Assembly (NCBI RefSeq): GCF_902167145.1
Contig: NC_050096.1
Span: 185,601,825 to 185,665,824 of the forward strand
Direction of reading: 5' to 3'
Length of the DNA stretch: 64,000 nucleotides
Origin: Zea mays
Taxonomy: Eukaryota > Streptophyta > Magnoliopsida > Poales > Poaceae
The position numbers and the translations under genes were made by a program. Position 1 is the first letter of the stretch. The number at the start of each line of letters is the position of its first letter. The notes below the pieces were generated by a model. The model was not told where the DNA came from. It worked only from the letters and a program-made list of their open reading frames with translations, and did not search any database. This document shows, one piece after another, positions 12,201-23,349 of the stretch.

Positions 12201-12454
12201 AAACACTTTAACTTACCTCTTTGTTGCTATTTAAAATGGATATGTAAGTTATGTTGCTGATGTGAAGTTTGTGATGTGTGAATTGGTTATGTGATTGTAA
12301 TGTGAAGTTTTTGTGAACTATGTCAATTGATGTGTTTGTAATATGACCAATATTGATCTATGTTCTGTCTGATTATATATATATTATGTGTGTTGTTGTG
12401 TACAATATTGTGGAGAAATAAATGCCTCATTTGATGCTGGTTTGCAGCAGAAAA
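12201..12454. other. AT-rich 3' flank of the CACTA-type gene
   Basis: Low-complexity T/G/A-rich DNA with several in-frame stops in all frames. It probably holds the 3' UTR. No other signal seen. Confidence 0.4.
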
Positions 12455-12737
12455 GGTTAATTCTCGTCGGCTTGACCATAGCCTACGGGAATTAACAGCT
12501 AATTCCCATGGGCCAGTTAATTCCCGTCGGCCAAGCGCGGCCGACGGGAATTACCTGGCTGACGAGAATTAACTAATTAATTTCCGCTGGCTGCTTGTAA
12601 ACCGACGGGAATTAGTTAATGCCCATCGACTTCTAGTTAGCCGATGGGAATTAGTTAATTTCCATCAGCTACCGATGAGAATTAACTTAACCCCGACCAT
12701 TAATCTCTGTCGGCCCAGAACCGACGGAAATTAACCA
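12455..12737. repeat. CACTA subterminal repeat region
   Basis: About fourteen degenerate copies of a 15-bp motif, TTAATTCCCGTCGGC or its complement, alternate in orientation across 280 bp. Clear examples are GTTAATTCCCGTCGGCC near 12516 and GGCCGACGGGAATTA near 12538. Arrays like this near CACTA ends bind the element's own DNA-binding protein. The terminal CACTA/TAGTG inverted repeat is not present because the region is cut at about 12744 by the tandem remnant of element B. Confidence 0.75.
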
Positions 12738-12743
12738 TATATC

Positions 12744-12959
12744 GCCAGCTCGCATGAGGGAACGACCAGACCAGCCTAAGTGTTGCAAAACGCACTAAGA
12801 CCTCGAAGGAGTCAAACCACTCATCCGAGGCCTCGGGGGCTACACTCGGTGGGTGCGCTCGCGCGCACCCACCGGAACAAAACGCAACCAAGAAAGGCTG
12901 GTCCCCTTACAAAAGCCTCCAAGCGAGTATTAACACTCCCTTCGAGGCTCGGGGGCTAC
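12744..12959 (+). mobile_element. 3' internal remnant of a second element-B copy
   Basis: 216 bp nearly identical to 24965-25193, the internal sequence just upstream of the 3' LTR of B. It includes the same tract before TGTCGGGG. It lacks a 13-bp segment present at about 25129-25145. Because internal 3' sequence precedes the first LTR, the LTR at 12960 is the shared LTR of a tandem or recombined pair whose left copy was truncated. Confidence 0.8.
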
Positions 12960-13454
12960 TGTCGGGGACCATAATTAGGGGTACCCTCAAGACTCCTAAA
13001 TCTCAGCTGGTAACCCCCATCAGCACAAAGCTGCAAAGGCCTGATGGGTGCGATTAAGTCAAGGATCGGTCCATTCAAGGGACGCGATCGCGCCTCGGCC
13101 GTGCCCGGCCTCGGGCAAGCGCAGCCGACCCCGGAGGATCTACGTCTCGCCCGAGGACCCCCTCCAGCAACGGACACACCTTCGGCTCGCCCAAGGCCCA
13201 GTCTTCACCAAGAAGCAACCTTGGCCAAATCGCCACGCTAACCGACCAAATCGTAGGGGCATTTAATGCAAAGGTGGCCTGACACCTTTATCCTGACACG
13301 CGCCCTCCAGTTGACAGAGCCGAAGTGACCGTAGTCACTTTGCCGCTCCATTGACCGGCCTGACAAGAGGACAGCGCCGCCTGCGCCGCTCTGACTGTTG
13401 TGCCACTCGACAGAGTGAGGTTGACAGCAGCCAAGTCCGGCCCTAGGCGCCATG

Positions 13455-13850
13455 GGAAACTCCGCTTCGCCCAACCCCAGGGCTCGAACTCGGGCTCAGC
13501 CCCGGAAGACGACGAACTCCGCTTCGCCCGACCCCAGGGCTCGGACTCGGGCTCAGCCCCGGAAGATGACGAACTCCACTTCGCCCGACCCCAGGGCTCA
13601 GACTCGGGCTCAGCCCCGGAAGATGACGAACTCCGCTTCGCCCGACCCCAGGGCTCGGACTCGGGCTCAGCCCCGGAAGACGATGAACTCTGCTTCGCCC
13701 GACCCCAGGGCTCGGACTCGGGCTCAGCCCCGGAAGACGACGAACTCCGCTTCGCCCGACCTAGGGCTCGGACTCGGGCTCAGCCCCGAAGGACGACGAA
13801 CTCCGCTTCGCCCGACCCCAGGGCTCGGACTCAGCCCTGGCATCAGCCGA
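13455..13850 (+). repeat. 57-bp tandem repeat in the 5' LTR of B
   Basis: Near-perfect units start at 13458, 13515, 13572, 13629, 13686 and 13743, with a 56-bp step to a partial copy at 13799. Because 57 is divisible by 3 and units lack stops, two plus-strand frames stay open. One gives a 19-residue repeat beginning GSDSGSAPEDDEL. It lies upstream of the TATA box, so it may act as a promoter-proximal enhancer-like array rather than as coding sequence. Confidence 0.85.
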
Positions 13851-14332
13851 CGGTCTCCGCCTCACCCGACCCAGGGGCTCGGACTCGACCTCGGCCTTGG
13901 AAGACAGACTCGACCTCGACCTCAGAGGAGCCTCCACCTCGCCCAACCCAGGGCACAGACCGACCACGTCGACAGGAGGCGCCATCATTACCCTGCCCCA
14001 AGCTGACTCAGGCTACGGGGAACAAGACCGGCGTCCCATCTGGCTCGCTCCACTATACGAGTAATGATGGCGCCCCGCACGCTCTATGACGATGGTGGCT
14101 CTCAGCCCCCCTTACGGAAGCAAGAGGACATCAGGAAGGACTCGACAGCCCCGACAGCTGTCCTTCCGCCAGGCTCCGGCGCTCCTCCGACGGCCACGAC
14201 ATCACACGAACCGGGTGCCAAAACCTCTCCGGCTGCCACGATGGCATGTACTTAGGGCGCTAGCTCTCCTCCGCTAGACACGTTAGCACACTGCTACACC
14301 CCCGTTGTACACCTGGATCCTTTCCTTACGCC

Positions 14333-14340
14333 TATAAAAG
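14333..14340 (+). promoter_or_regulatory. TATA box of element B 5' LTR
   Basis: TATAAAAG lies about 300 bp before the LTR end, with a GC-rich leader after it. The same box occurs in the 3' LTR at 26567-26574. Its position fits the U3/R boundary. Confidence 0.75.
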
Positions 14341-14632
14341 GAAGATCCAGGGCCCTCTTACGAGGGTTGGCCGCGCGGGGAAGGACGGGACGACGCTCGC
14401 GTGAGGCCGCTCGCTCCCTCCCGCGTGGACGCTTGTAACCCCCTACTGCAAGCGCACCCGACCTGGGCGCGGGACAAACACGAAGGCCGCGGGATTTCAC
14501 CTCTCACGCCTGCCTCCCTCCGGCTCCTTCCCCCCTTCGCGCTCCGTCTCGCGCGGACCCATCTGAGCTGGGGCACGCGGCGATAATTTACTCGTCGGTC
14601 CAGGGACCCCCCGGGTTCAAAACGCCGATAGT

Positions 14633-14650
14633 TGGCGCGCCAGGTAGGGG
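14633..14650 (+). other. Primer-binding site of element B
   Basis: TGGCGCGCCAGGTAGGGG starts two bases after the LTR end. It has the TGG start complementary to a tRNA CCA end. I recall tRNA-Arg being reported for RIRE2-like elements; the tRNA identity is not verified here. Confidence 0.8.
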
Positions 14651-14690
14651 CCTGCTGCGTGTTGACGAATAGCTTCCCGTCAAGATCCAG

Positions 14691-17190
14691 ATGGGCAGTC
14701 TCCAGCAACCTTTCCAGCCCGGGACGGTGCTCCGTTTCGGGAGTCTTGAGTTCATGTCCCTCGACGGCAGCTACGACATGATACTCCTTCCCCCGCCGCG
14801 CGACAGCGACAATGGCGGCCGACAGCCCGCCCGCCGGCGGCGGAATCGACGACGTCTTCCCCACGTGGCGGAAGAACAACATTTGAGCTCACCCCGTCCC
14901 CTCCCCCGCCGACGGAGGAGGAGGTAGGGCAACCAAGGCCAAGCAGGAGGCAGCACCTCGTCGGCTGTCGAGCGAGTCGACGGCGCCGGCGCCCCAACGG
15001 GGGACACGTTGGGCATCGACCTCGCGTCTGAGACGAAGACGAGCGCCGTCTCCCCGCAACACGCCAACCCCGAGCGAACGGACGACGCCAGCACGCTCAC
15101 GAAGGACTTGCTAGGCGTCACCCTCGTACCTGAGACGACGGTGCAGTCAGTCCCTGACGTGACTTCGTCACCGCCCGTCGACCAAGAGGTACCAACCGAA
15201 TTCCATCTCACGCCTTTTGGATTCAGCCTCGACCCGCCAAGCGACTTTGCTTTGGTGGACGCTCTAGTAGAGGCGAGTCCAAACCCTCTGGGGTATCATA
15301 TGCAGTCACCCTGGGACCGGCTGACGGTCGTCTCGACTTACGGGCCTTCGGGGCCCGAGGAAGATGACGAGCCCGACTTCTGTTGGGATTTCTCCGGACT
15401 TGGTAACCCCAGCGCCATGCGGGACTTCATGACCGCATGCGACTATTGCCTTTCCGACTGTTCCGACGGTAGCCGCAGCCTCGGCGACGAGGACTGCGGC
15501 CCAAGTCATGAATGTTTCCACGTCGATCTAGGGGGTCCCAACGAAGGCAACCATCTTGGTATGCCGGAGAACGGAGATCTCCCTAGGCCTGTGCCTCGCG
15601 TTGACATCCTTCGGGAGCTAGCTGTGGTCCCCGTCCCGGCGGGGGGTCATGACCCACAGCTCGAGCAAATCCGCGAGATGCAAGCCAGGCTCGACGAGGG
15701 AGCAGGAACACCTGAGCCGATCCGCCGGGACATCGGGCAGGAGTGGGTGGGCCAACCTCCGGCCGGAGAAGTGTGTCATCTACCCCAGGGTATCCAGCAC
15801 CACATCGCCGACGATGTCAGGGTAAGGCCGCCACCCACTTCCAGTGGGGTCGGCCAGAACTGGCTGCAGCGGCAATGCTTCTCCGCGCGATGCCGGAGCC
15901 ATCAACCACCGAGGGGCGGCGAATTCAGGGAGAGCTCAAGAATCTCCTGGAGGATGCCGTGGTCCGACGGGCCGAAAGCTCCGCCTCCCAAAGGCAGGGG
16001 TACCCCTCGGAACATCGCGCCGCGACTTCCCGATTCATGCGGGAAGCCTCGGTCCACACCGGGCGCACGCGCAACACAGCGCCTGCGGCCCCGGGTCGCC
16101 TCGGCAACAAGCACCATCACCGCAACTGTCGGGCCCACCTCGAGGAGAGGGTGCGCGAGGCTACCACCCCAGGCGTGGGGGACGCTATGACAGCGGGGAG
16201 GATCGGAGTCCCTCGCCCGAACCACCCGGTCTGCAGGCTTCCAGCCGCACCATACGACGGGCGCCGTTCCCGACCCGGTTCCGAACCCCGACTACTATCA
16301 CAAAGTACTCAGGGGAGACAAGATTGGAACTATGCCTCGCAGACTACCGGCTGGCCTGCCAACTGGGTGGAACGGACGATGACAACCTCATCATCCGCAA
16401 CCTCTCCCTGTTCCTCTCCGACACCGCTCGCGCCTGGCTGGAACACCTGCCTCCGGGGCAGATCTCCAACTGGGACGACCTGGTCCAAGCCTTCGCCGGC
16501 AATTTCCAGGGCACGTACGTGCGCCCTGGAAACTCTTGGGACCTTCGAAGCTGCCGCTAGCAGCCGGGAGAGTCTCTCCGGGACTACATCCGGCGATTCT
16601 CGAAGCAGCGCACTGAGCTGCCCAACGTCATCGATTCGGATGTCATCGGCGCGTTCCTCGCCGGCACCACCTGCCGCGACCTGGTGAGCAAGCTGGGTCG
16701 AAAGACCCCCACTAGGGCAAGCGAGCTGATGGACATCGCCACCAAGCTCGCCTCTGGCTAGGAGGCGGTTGAGGCTATCTTCCGGAAGGACAAGCAGCCC
16801 CAGGGCCACCCACCGGAAGATGCCCCCGGGGCGTCAACTCAGCGCGGCGCCAAGAAGAAAGGCAAGAAGAAGTCGCAAGTGAAACGCGACGCCGCCGACG
16901 CGGACCTTGTCGCCGCCGCCGAGTACAAGAACCCTCGGAAACCTCCCGGAGGTGCCAACCTCTTCGACAAGATGCTCAAGGAGTCGTGCCCCTATCATCA
17001 GGGGCCCGTCAAGCACACCCTTGAGGAGTGCGCCATGCTTCGGCGCCACTTTCACAAGGCCGGGCCACCCGCGGAGGGTGGCAGGGCTCGCGACGACGAT
17101 AAGAAAGAAGATCATCAGGCAGGAGAGTTCCCCGAGGTCCGCGACTGCTTCATGATCTACGGTGGGCAAGTGGCGAACGCCTCGGCTCGG
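14691..17190 (+). pseudogene. Gag of element B (frameshifted, two stops)
   Basis: Gag coding sequence spread over three frames. The N-terminal acidic region (ALVDALVEASPNP, DEPDFCWDFSGL) is in one frame to about 15830. A central segment (MLLRAMPEPSTTEGRRIQGE) is in a second frame to about 16140. The core gag domain (RLELCLADYRLACQLGG, ARAWLEHLPPGQISNWDDL, FAGNFQGTYVRP) is in a third. TAG stops interrupt it at 16558-16560 and 16759-16761. A C-terminal CPYHQGPVKHTLEEC motif near 16987-17031 is the Cys/His knuckle-like feature of this lineage. The true start is uncertain because the N-terminal frame is ambiguous between 14691 and 15009. Normally forms virus-like particles. Confidence 0.8.
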
Positions 17191-17868
17191 CACCACAAGC
17201 AAGAGCGTCGGGAGGTCTGTTCGGTAAAGGTGGCGGCGCCAGTCTACCTAGACTGGTCCAACAAGCCCATCACCTTCGACCAAGCCGACCACCCCGACCG
17301 CGTGCCGAGCCCGGGGAAATACCCGCTCGTTGTCGACCCCGTCATCGGCGATGTCAGGCTCACCAAGGTCCTCATGGACGGAGGCAGCAGCCTCAACATC
17401 ATCTACGCCGAGACCCTCGGGCTCCTGCATGTTGATCTGTCCTCGGTCCGGGCAGGCGCTGCGCCTTTCCACGGGATCATCCCCGGGAAGCGCGTCCAGC
17501 CCCTCGGACAACTCGATCTACCCGTCTGCTTTGGGATGCCCTCCAACTTCCGAAGGGAGACCCTCACGTTCGAGGTGGTCGGGTTCCGAGGAACCTACCA
17601 CGTAGTACTGGGGAGGCCATGCTACGCGAAGTTCATGGTCGTCCCCAACTACACCTACCTCAAGCTCAAGATGCCGGGCCCCAACGGGGTCATCACCGTC
17701 GGCCCCACGTACCGACACGCGTTCGAATGCGACATGGAGTGCGTGGAGTATGCCGAGGCCCTCGCTGAATCCGAGGCCCTCATCGCCGACCTGGAGAGCC
17801 TCTCAAAGGAGGTGCCAGATGTGAAGCGCCACGCCGGCAACTTCGAGCCAGCGGAGACGGTTAAATCC
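17191..17868 (+). pseudogene. Aspartic protease domain of element B
   Basis: Continues in the core gag frame. VVDPVIGDVRLTKVLMDGGSSLNIIY (written as adjoining parts VVDPVIGDVRLTK and VLMDGGSSLNIIY) carries the DGGS active-site Asp near 17377, followed by a retropepsin-like PFHGIIPGKRVQPLG and VVLGRPCYAKF flap and second half. The frame ends at a C-run near 17869-17875, where the downstream RT continues in a different frame, as from one extra C. The protease would process the polyprotein. The domain itself looks intact. Confidence 0.75.
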
Positions 17869-17869
17869 G

Positions 17870-19306
17870 TCCCCCCTCGACCCCAGCAGCGACGCCTCCA
17901 AGCTGATCCGGATCGGCTCCGAGCTCGATCCCAAATAGGAAGTAGTGCTCGTCGACTTTCTCCACGCGAACGCCGACGTTTTCGCGTGGAGTCCCTCGGA
18001 CATGCCCGGCATACCGAGGGATGTCGCCGAGCACTCGCTGGATATCCGAGCTGGAGCCCGACCTGTGAAGCAGCCTCTGCACCGATTCGACGAAGAAAAG
18101 CGCAGAGCCATAGGCGAGGAGATCCACAAGCTAATGGTGACAGGGTTCATCAAAGAGGTATTCCATCCCGAATGGCTTGCCAATCCTGTGCTTGTGAGAA
18201 AGAAAGGAGGGAAATGGCGGATGTGTGTAGACTACACTGGTCTAAACAAAGCATGTCCGAAAGTTCCCTACCCTCTGCCTCGCATCGACCATATCGTGGA
18301 TTCCACTGCTGGGTGCGAAACCCTGTCTTTCCTCGATGCCTACTCGGGGTATCACCAAATTAGGATGAAAGAGTCCGACCAGCTCGCGACTTCTTTCATC
18401 ACACCCTTCGGCATGTACTACTATGTCACCATGCCGTTTGGTTTGAGGAATGCAGGTGCAATGTACCAACGGTACATGAACCATGTGTTCGGCGATCACA
18501 TTGGCCGAACGGTCGAGGCCTACGTCGATGACATCGTAGTCAAGACAAGGAAAGCCTCTGACCTCCTTTCCGACCTTGAAGTGACATTCCGATGTCTCAA
18601 GGCGAAAGGCGTGAACCTCAATCCTGAGAAGTGTGTCTTCGGGGTTCCCCGAGGCATGCTCTTGGGGTTCATCGTCTCCGAGCGGGGCATCGAGGCCAAC
18701 CCGGAGAAGATCGCGGCCATCACCAGCATGGGGCCCATCAAGGACTTGAAAGGCGTACAGAGAGTCACGGGATGCCTTGCGGCTCTGAGCCGTTTCATCT
18801 CGTGCTTCGGCGAAAGAGGCCTGCCTCTGTACCGCCTATTAAGGAAGGCCGAGTGCTTCACTTGGACCCCTGAGGCCGAGGAAGCCCTCGGGAACCTGAA
18901 AGCGCTCCTCACGAACGCGCCCATCTTGGTGCCTCCCGCTACCGGAGAAGCCCTCTTGATCTACGTCGCCGCGACCACTCAGGTGGTCAGCGCCGCGATT
19001 CTGGTTGAGAGACGAGAAGAGGGGCATACATTGCCCGTCCAGAGGCCATTCTACTTCATCAGTGAGGTACTGTCCGAGACCAAGATCCGCTACCCACAAA
19101 TTCAGAAGCTGTTGTACGCGGTGATCCTGACGCGGCGGAAGTTGCGACACTACTTCGAGTGTCATCCGGTAACTGTGGTGTCATCCTTCCCCCTGGGGGA
19201 GATCATCCAGTGCCGAGAGGCCTCGGGTAGAATTGCAAAGTGGGCGGTGGAAATCATGGGCGAAACAATCTCGTTCGCCCCTCGGAAGGCCATCAAGTCC
19301 TAGGTC
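17870..19306 (+). pseudogene. Reverse transcriptase-RNase H of element B
   Basis: The frame carries NADVFAWSPSDMPGIPRDV, MCVDYTGLNKACPK, PYPLPRIDHIVD, FLDAYSGYHQIRM, MPFGLRNAG and the catalytic AYVDDIVVKT (about 18520-18548). The connection and first RNase H domain follow (LLIYVAATTQVVSAAILVE, FISEVLSETKIRYPQIQKL), with a weak active site as usual in Tat elements. TAG codons at 17936-17938 (just before the RT) and 19301-19303 (before the second RNase H) both fall where Gln CAG is expected. Catalytic residues of the RT remain. Confidence 0.88.
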
Positions 19307-21250
19307 TTGGCGGACTTCGTGGCTGAATGGGTCGACACCCAGCTCCCAACAGCTCCGATCCAACCGGAACTCTGGATCATGTTCTTCGACGGGTCGCTGA
19401 TGAAGACAGGAGCAGGCGCAGGCCTGTTCTTCATCTCACCCCTCGGGAAGCACCTACTCTACGTGCTACGCTTCCATTTTCCGGCGTCCAACAATGTGGC
19501 TGAGTACGAGGCTCTGGTCAATGGGTTGCGCATCGCCATCGAGCTAGGGGTCCGACGCCTCGACGCTCGCGGTGACTCGCAGCTCGTCATCGACCAAGTC
19601 ATGAAGAACTCCCACTGCCGCGACCCGAAGATGGAAGCCTACTGCGATGAGGTTCGGCGCCTGGAAGACAAGTTCTACGGGCTCGAGCTCAACCACGTCG
19701 CCCGGCGCTACAACGAGACTGCGGACGAGCTGGCTAAAATAGCCTCGGGGCGAACAACGGTTCCCCCGGACGTCTTTTCCCGAGACCTGCACCAACCCTC
19801 CATCAAGATCGACGACACGCCCGAGCCCGAAGCACCCTCGGCCCAGTCCGAGGCACCCTCGGCTCAGTCCGAGGCACCCTCGGCCCAGCCGGAGGCACCC
19901 TCGGCTCGGCCCGAGGCACCCTCGGGTCGGCCCGAGGTACCCTCGGCCCCCGAGGGTGAGGCACTGCGCATCGAGGAGGAGTGGAGCAGGGTCACGCCTA
20001 ATCTAAACTGGCAGACCCCGTACCTGCAGTATCTCCACCGAGGAGAGCTACCCCTCGACCGAGCCAAAGCTCGGCGGTTGGCGCGGCGCGCCAAGTCGTT
20101 TGTCTTGCTGGGAGACGGGAAGGAACTCTACCACCGCAGCCCCTCAGGCATCCTCCAGCGATGCATTTCCATCGCCGAAGGCCAGGAGCTCCTACAAGAG
20201 ATACACTCGGGGGCTTGCGGCCATCACGCAGCACCTCGAGCCCTTGTTGGAAACGCCTTCCGACAAGGTTTCTACTGGCCGATGGCGGTGGCCGACGCCA
20301 CAAGAATTGTCTGCACCTGCGAAGGGTGTCAGTTCTACGCAAGGCAGACCCACCTGCCCGCTCAGGCCCTGCAGACGATACCCATCACCTGGCCTTTTGC
20401 TATGTGGGGTCTGGACCTCGTCGGCCCCTTGCAGAAGGCACCCGGGGGCTACACGCACCTGTTGGTCGCCATCGACAAATTCTCCAAGTGGATCGAGGTC
20501 CGACCCCTAAACAGCATCAGGTCCGAACAGGCGGTGGCGTTCTTCACCAACATCATCCATCGCTTTGGGGTCCCGAACTCCATCATCACCGACAACGGCA
20601 CCCAGTTCACCGGCAGAAAGTTCCTGGACTTCTGCGAGGATCACCACATCTGGGTGGACTGGGCCGCCGTGGCTCACCCCATGACAAATGGGCAAGTAGA
20701 GCGTGCCAACGGCATGATCCTGCAAGGACTCAAGCCGCGGATCTACAACGACCTCAACAAGTTCGGCAAGCGATGGATGAAGGAACTCCCCTCGGTGGTC
20801 TGGAGTCTGAGGACAACGCCGAGCCGAGACACGGGCTTCACGCCGTTCTTTCTAGTCTATGGGGCCAAGGCCATCTTGCCCACAGACTTAGAATACGGTT
20901 CCACAAGGACGAGGGCCTACGTCGACCAAAGCAATCAAGCTAATCGGGAAGACTCACTGGACCAGCTGGAAGAGGCTCGGGACATGGCCTTACTACACTC
21001 GGCGCGGTACCAGCAGTCCCTGCGACGCTACCACGCCCGAGGGGTTCGGTCCCGAGACCTCCAGGTGGGCGACCTGGTGCTTCGGCTACGACAAGACGCC
21101 CGAGGGCGGCACAAGCTCACGCCTCCCTGGGAAGGGCTGTTCGTCATCGCCAAAGTTCTGAAGCCCGGAACGTACAAGCTGGCCAACAGTCAAGGCGAGG
21201 TCTACAGCAACGTTTGGAACATCCAACAGCTACGTCGCTTCTACCCTTAA
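19307..21250 (+). pseudogene. Archaeal-type RNase H and integrase of element B
   Basis: The second RNase H (LWIMFFDGSLMKTGAGAGL, NNVAEYEALVNGLRIA, ARGDSQLVIDQV, NETADELAKIA) has its D-E-D-D residues. A linker with a 7-residue repeat follows, then the integrase. The integrase has an H/H-C/C zinc region (HSGACGHHAAPRAL, CTCEGCQFYAR), core Asp in WGLDLVGPL, Asp in IITDNGTQF and Glu in GQVERANG, then FTPFFLVYGAKAILP. It ends with a C-terminal domain (GDLVLRLRQDARG, WEGLFVIAKVLKPGTYKL). No stop is seen within these 647 codons, so this is the best-preserved part of B, though it is cut off from the start by the upstream TAG. Confidence 0.88.
19829..19949 (+). repeat. 21-bp coding minisatellite in the pol linker of B
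   Basis: Five to six copies of a 21-bp unit encode EAPSAQS/EAPSARP-type heptads between the second RNase H and the integrase. Units are in frame and slightly diverged, consistent with slippage in a disordered linker. Confidence 0.85.
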
Positions 21251-21471
21251 GATGCTTTCAAGTTGTTCGTATACCTCGTTCCCACGCAAAGTTTAGTCAT
21301 CAAGGAAGGGTCAGCCTTGCCTCGGCAAAGCCCGACCCTCCCTCGGGGGCTAAAAGGGGGGAACCCCCTCTGCGTCAAAATTTTCCTCGGAAAAAGATCT
21401 TTTCTGCCAAAATGTCTTTCGTGCTTTCCGACTACTTCGAAAGTGGATCCTGAAAATGACGGAGTACACGT

Positions 21472-22411
21472 AAGCAGCCAAGGCTGACCGAGCCGAGGGA
21501 TTCCTACACCTCCGGGATACGGATACCTCACTCATCACCTTCTGCGATAAGTAACTCGCGCTCGGATAGGTGATTCCGCGAACCGAACAAGTCTTCACGC
21601 TCGAAAGCTCCTCTGCCAAAATGATTCTTCGGGCCTTCTCGACTGCGTCGGTGACAGAACCCTATGGACGAGTAAGAGTGCGCGTAAGCGGCAAGGCTGA
21701 CCGAGCCGAGGGATTCCTACGCCTCCGGGATACGGATACCTCACTCATCACCTTCCGTGAAAAGTAACTCTCGCTCGCACAAACAATTCTGTTACCGACA
21801 AATAAATCCAGATACTCGAAACAAGGGGAAAAGAAACGCAGCTTTACAACACGACGATGGTGTGTTTGGGCCTCAGCGGCCGCAGAAAACACACACTACA
21901 AGATAATCCGATCTGCAGGCTCGGATCTTGACAATTGAAGGGAGCAGCAGCACCCTCGGCGTCAACTACACCTTCGGCGAGGTCCGACCTAGCCTCGGAC
22001 GGCGACGCGGTCGGAGGGTCTCCACCCCGAAGGACGACATCAGCACCACGCCCGGGCCATCGCCGCCAGGGTCTTCTCCAGGAATCCGGCTCGAGCAGAC
22101 GGCTCGGCCGATCACCTCAAAGCCTCAGCCAGCTGTCCCCCGAGGACATCGGCTCGGTTTGTGGCCTCGGCAATTCAACTCCGGCGTCGATCCCGCCAGT
22201 GGACGACCCGGCCAGGCTCTGGCTGACCAAGTCTTCTTTTTGAGCCAACTCAGCCTCTGTCCGTGCTCACACCGCTACCTTCGGCTTCGGCTCATCGAAG
22301 AGCAGCCGAGGGTCCATTTAACTAAGCAAGAGAAGCCTCGGACAGCAAGGCCGACTGAGCCGAGGGACTCCTACGCCTCCGGGATACGGATACCTCACTC
22401 GTCACCTTTGC
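21472..22411 (+). repeat. Dispersed direct repeats in the 3' region of B
   Basis: A module of roughly 85-90 bp with CTGACCGAGCCGAGGGATTC and CTCCGGGATACGGATACCTC occurs near 21483, near 21697 and, more diverged, near 22350. Copies are separated by unrelated sequence. Internal repeats of this kind are common in Tat/Ogre 3' regions. Confidence 0.7.
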
Positions 22412-22976
22412 ACGAGGCAACTCACGCTTGGTGAAGCGGTTCAGATAGCCGACAGGCGAGTCTTAGTGCTCGAAATGAGGAAAAAACATGGCTCCGCGCC
22501 AAAAATACATACATGTTCATTCCTCGACAGCCGCAATGAACAAAACACCGGCATTCAAGGTGCCATTACAAACGGAACTCCGGTTCCGTCTCTGCAGGTA
22601 CAAACAACCCCACACGATTGGGGGGCCTGCGGAGCAACAGAAGGCCGACGGATGGCTCGCCGTCGCCCGCTCCAACAGCAGCGACGACGACGACTTCTGC
22701 TCCAGGGGGCCGAACAGCAGCAGCGATGACCTCAGGGCGGATGCTGCTGCCATGAGGCCCTCGCCCATGCCCTCACTCGAGAGGCAAGGACGGGCAGAAG
22801 GCCGTAGAGTTGGAGGTCAGTCCGTGGGTGGCACCGGCTATCTCGTCGGCGGAGGAACCTCTTCCAGCTGCCGTGGCGGAAGGCGGCGCCGGGAGCGGCT
22901 CCGAAGCCACTCGGGTCAGAGAGCCAGGCACGCGGCAGCTGCCAGCGCCACGAACCGCGAACGCCCTTCCCCTCGA

Positions 22977-23349
22977 TCACTGAGGGAAGGAGCGGGCCGC
23001 CGCCCGCGCAGGGACCAACCCCAACTTAGCGCACTCCCCTCCCCAGCAATAATGATGAAAATCCTTGAAGCTGAGGGAGGGGCAGAGGCCGCAGCCTGGC
23101 TTGCTTTTCCCCGCCATCGAACTGGAGGTCACCGTCTTGGGTGACCACCGGCGAGGGGGTGCAGCCGGGCTGCATGATGAAAATCCTTGAAGCCGAACGA
23201 TGGCTGAAAGGTACCAACTTCCACGAAGTTGCATTCCTCCAACGACAAGGCGGAAGGATTGCGGGTGTTCCCCATCCGGGGGCTCGGAAGGTGGAAAGAC
23301 ATGATGCATAAGGGAGCGCAAAGACATGGTCGCCTTTCAAGGGGGTCAC
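22977..23349 (-). pseudogene. Possible antisense ORF remnant in the 3' region of B
   Basis: Minus-strand frames around here (MTPLKGDHVFALPYASC, then QPGCTPSPVVTQDGDLQFDG) recur in my memory of grass element annotations, and the segment holds a direct repeat (ATGATGAAAATCCTTGAAGC at about 23051 and 23174). Tat elements often carry an antisense gene here; element D clearly does. There is no recognised domain, the frame is short, and it could be incidental. Confidence 0.3.

Larger units (their letters stand above)
12960..14630 (+). repeat. 5' (shared) LTR of element B
   Basis: 1671 bp, matching 25194-26864 in length and almost all bases. It contains a 57-bp tandem repeat, a TATA box and a short GC-rich transcribed part. 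Several long overlapping open frames here come from the 57-bp repeat and its base composition; I do not regard them as genes. Confidence 0.9.

Noticed and set aside
13400..14089. Long plus-strand open frames in the 5' LTR of B (also 25634-26323)
   Set aside because: Produced by stop-free 57-bp repeats upstream of the TATA box; no domain, and more than one frame is open.
16330..16809. Minus-strand frames opposite the gag and pol of B
   Set aside because: Shadows of the high-GC sense coding sequence; no domains.
22488..23144. 218-codon plus-strand frame in the 3' region of B
   Set aside because: Low-complexity Arg/Ser/Gly sequence with no recognised domain and GC-driven openness in other frames.
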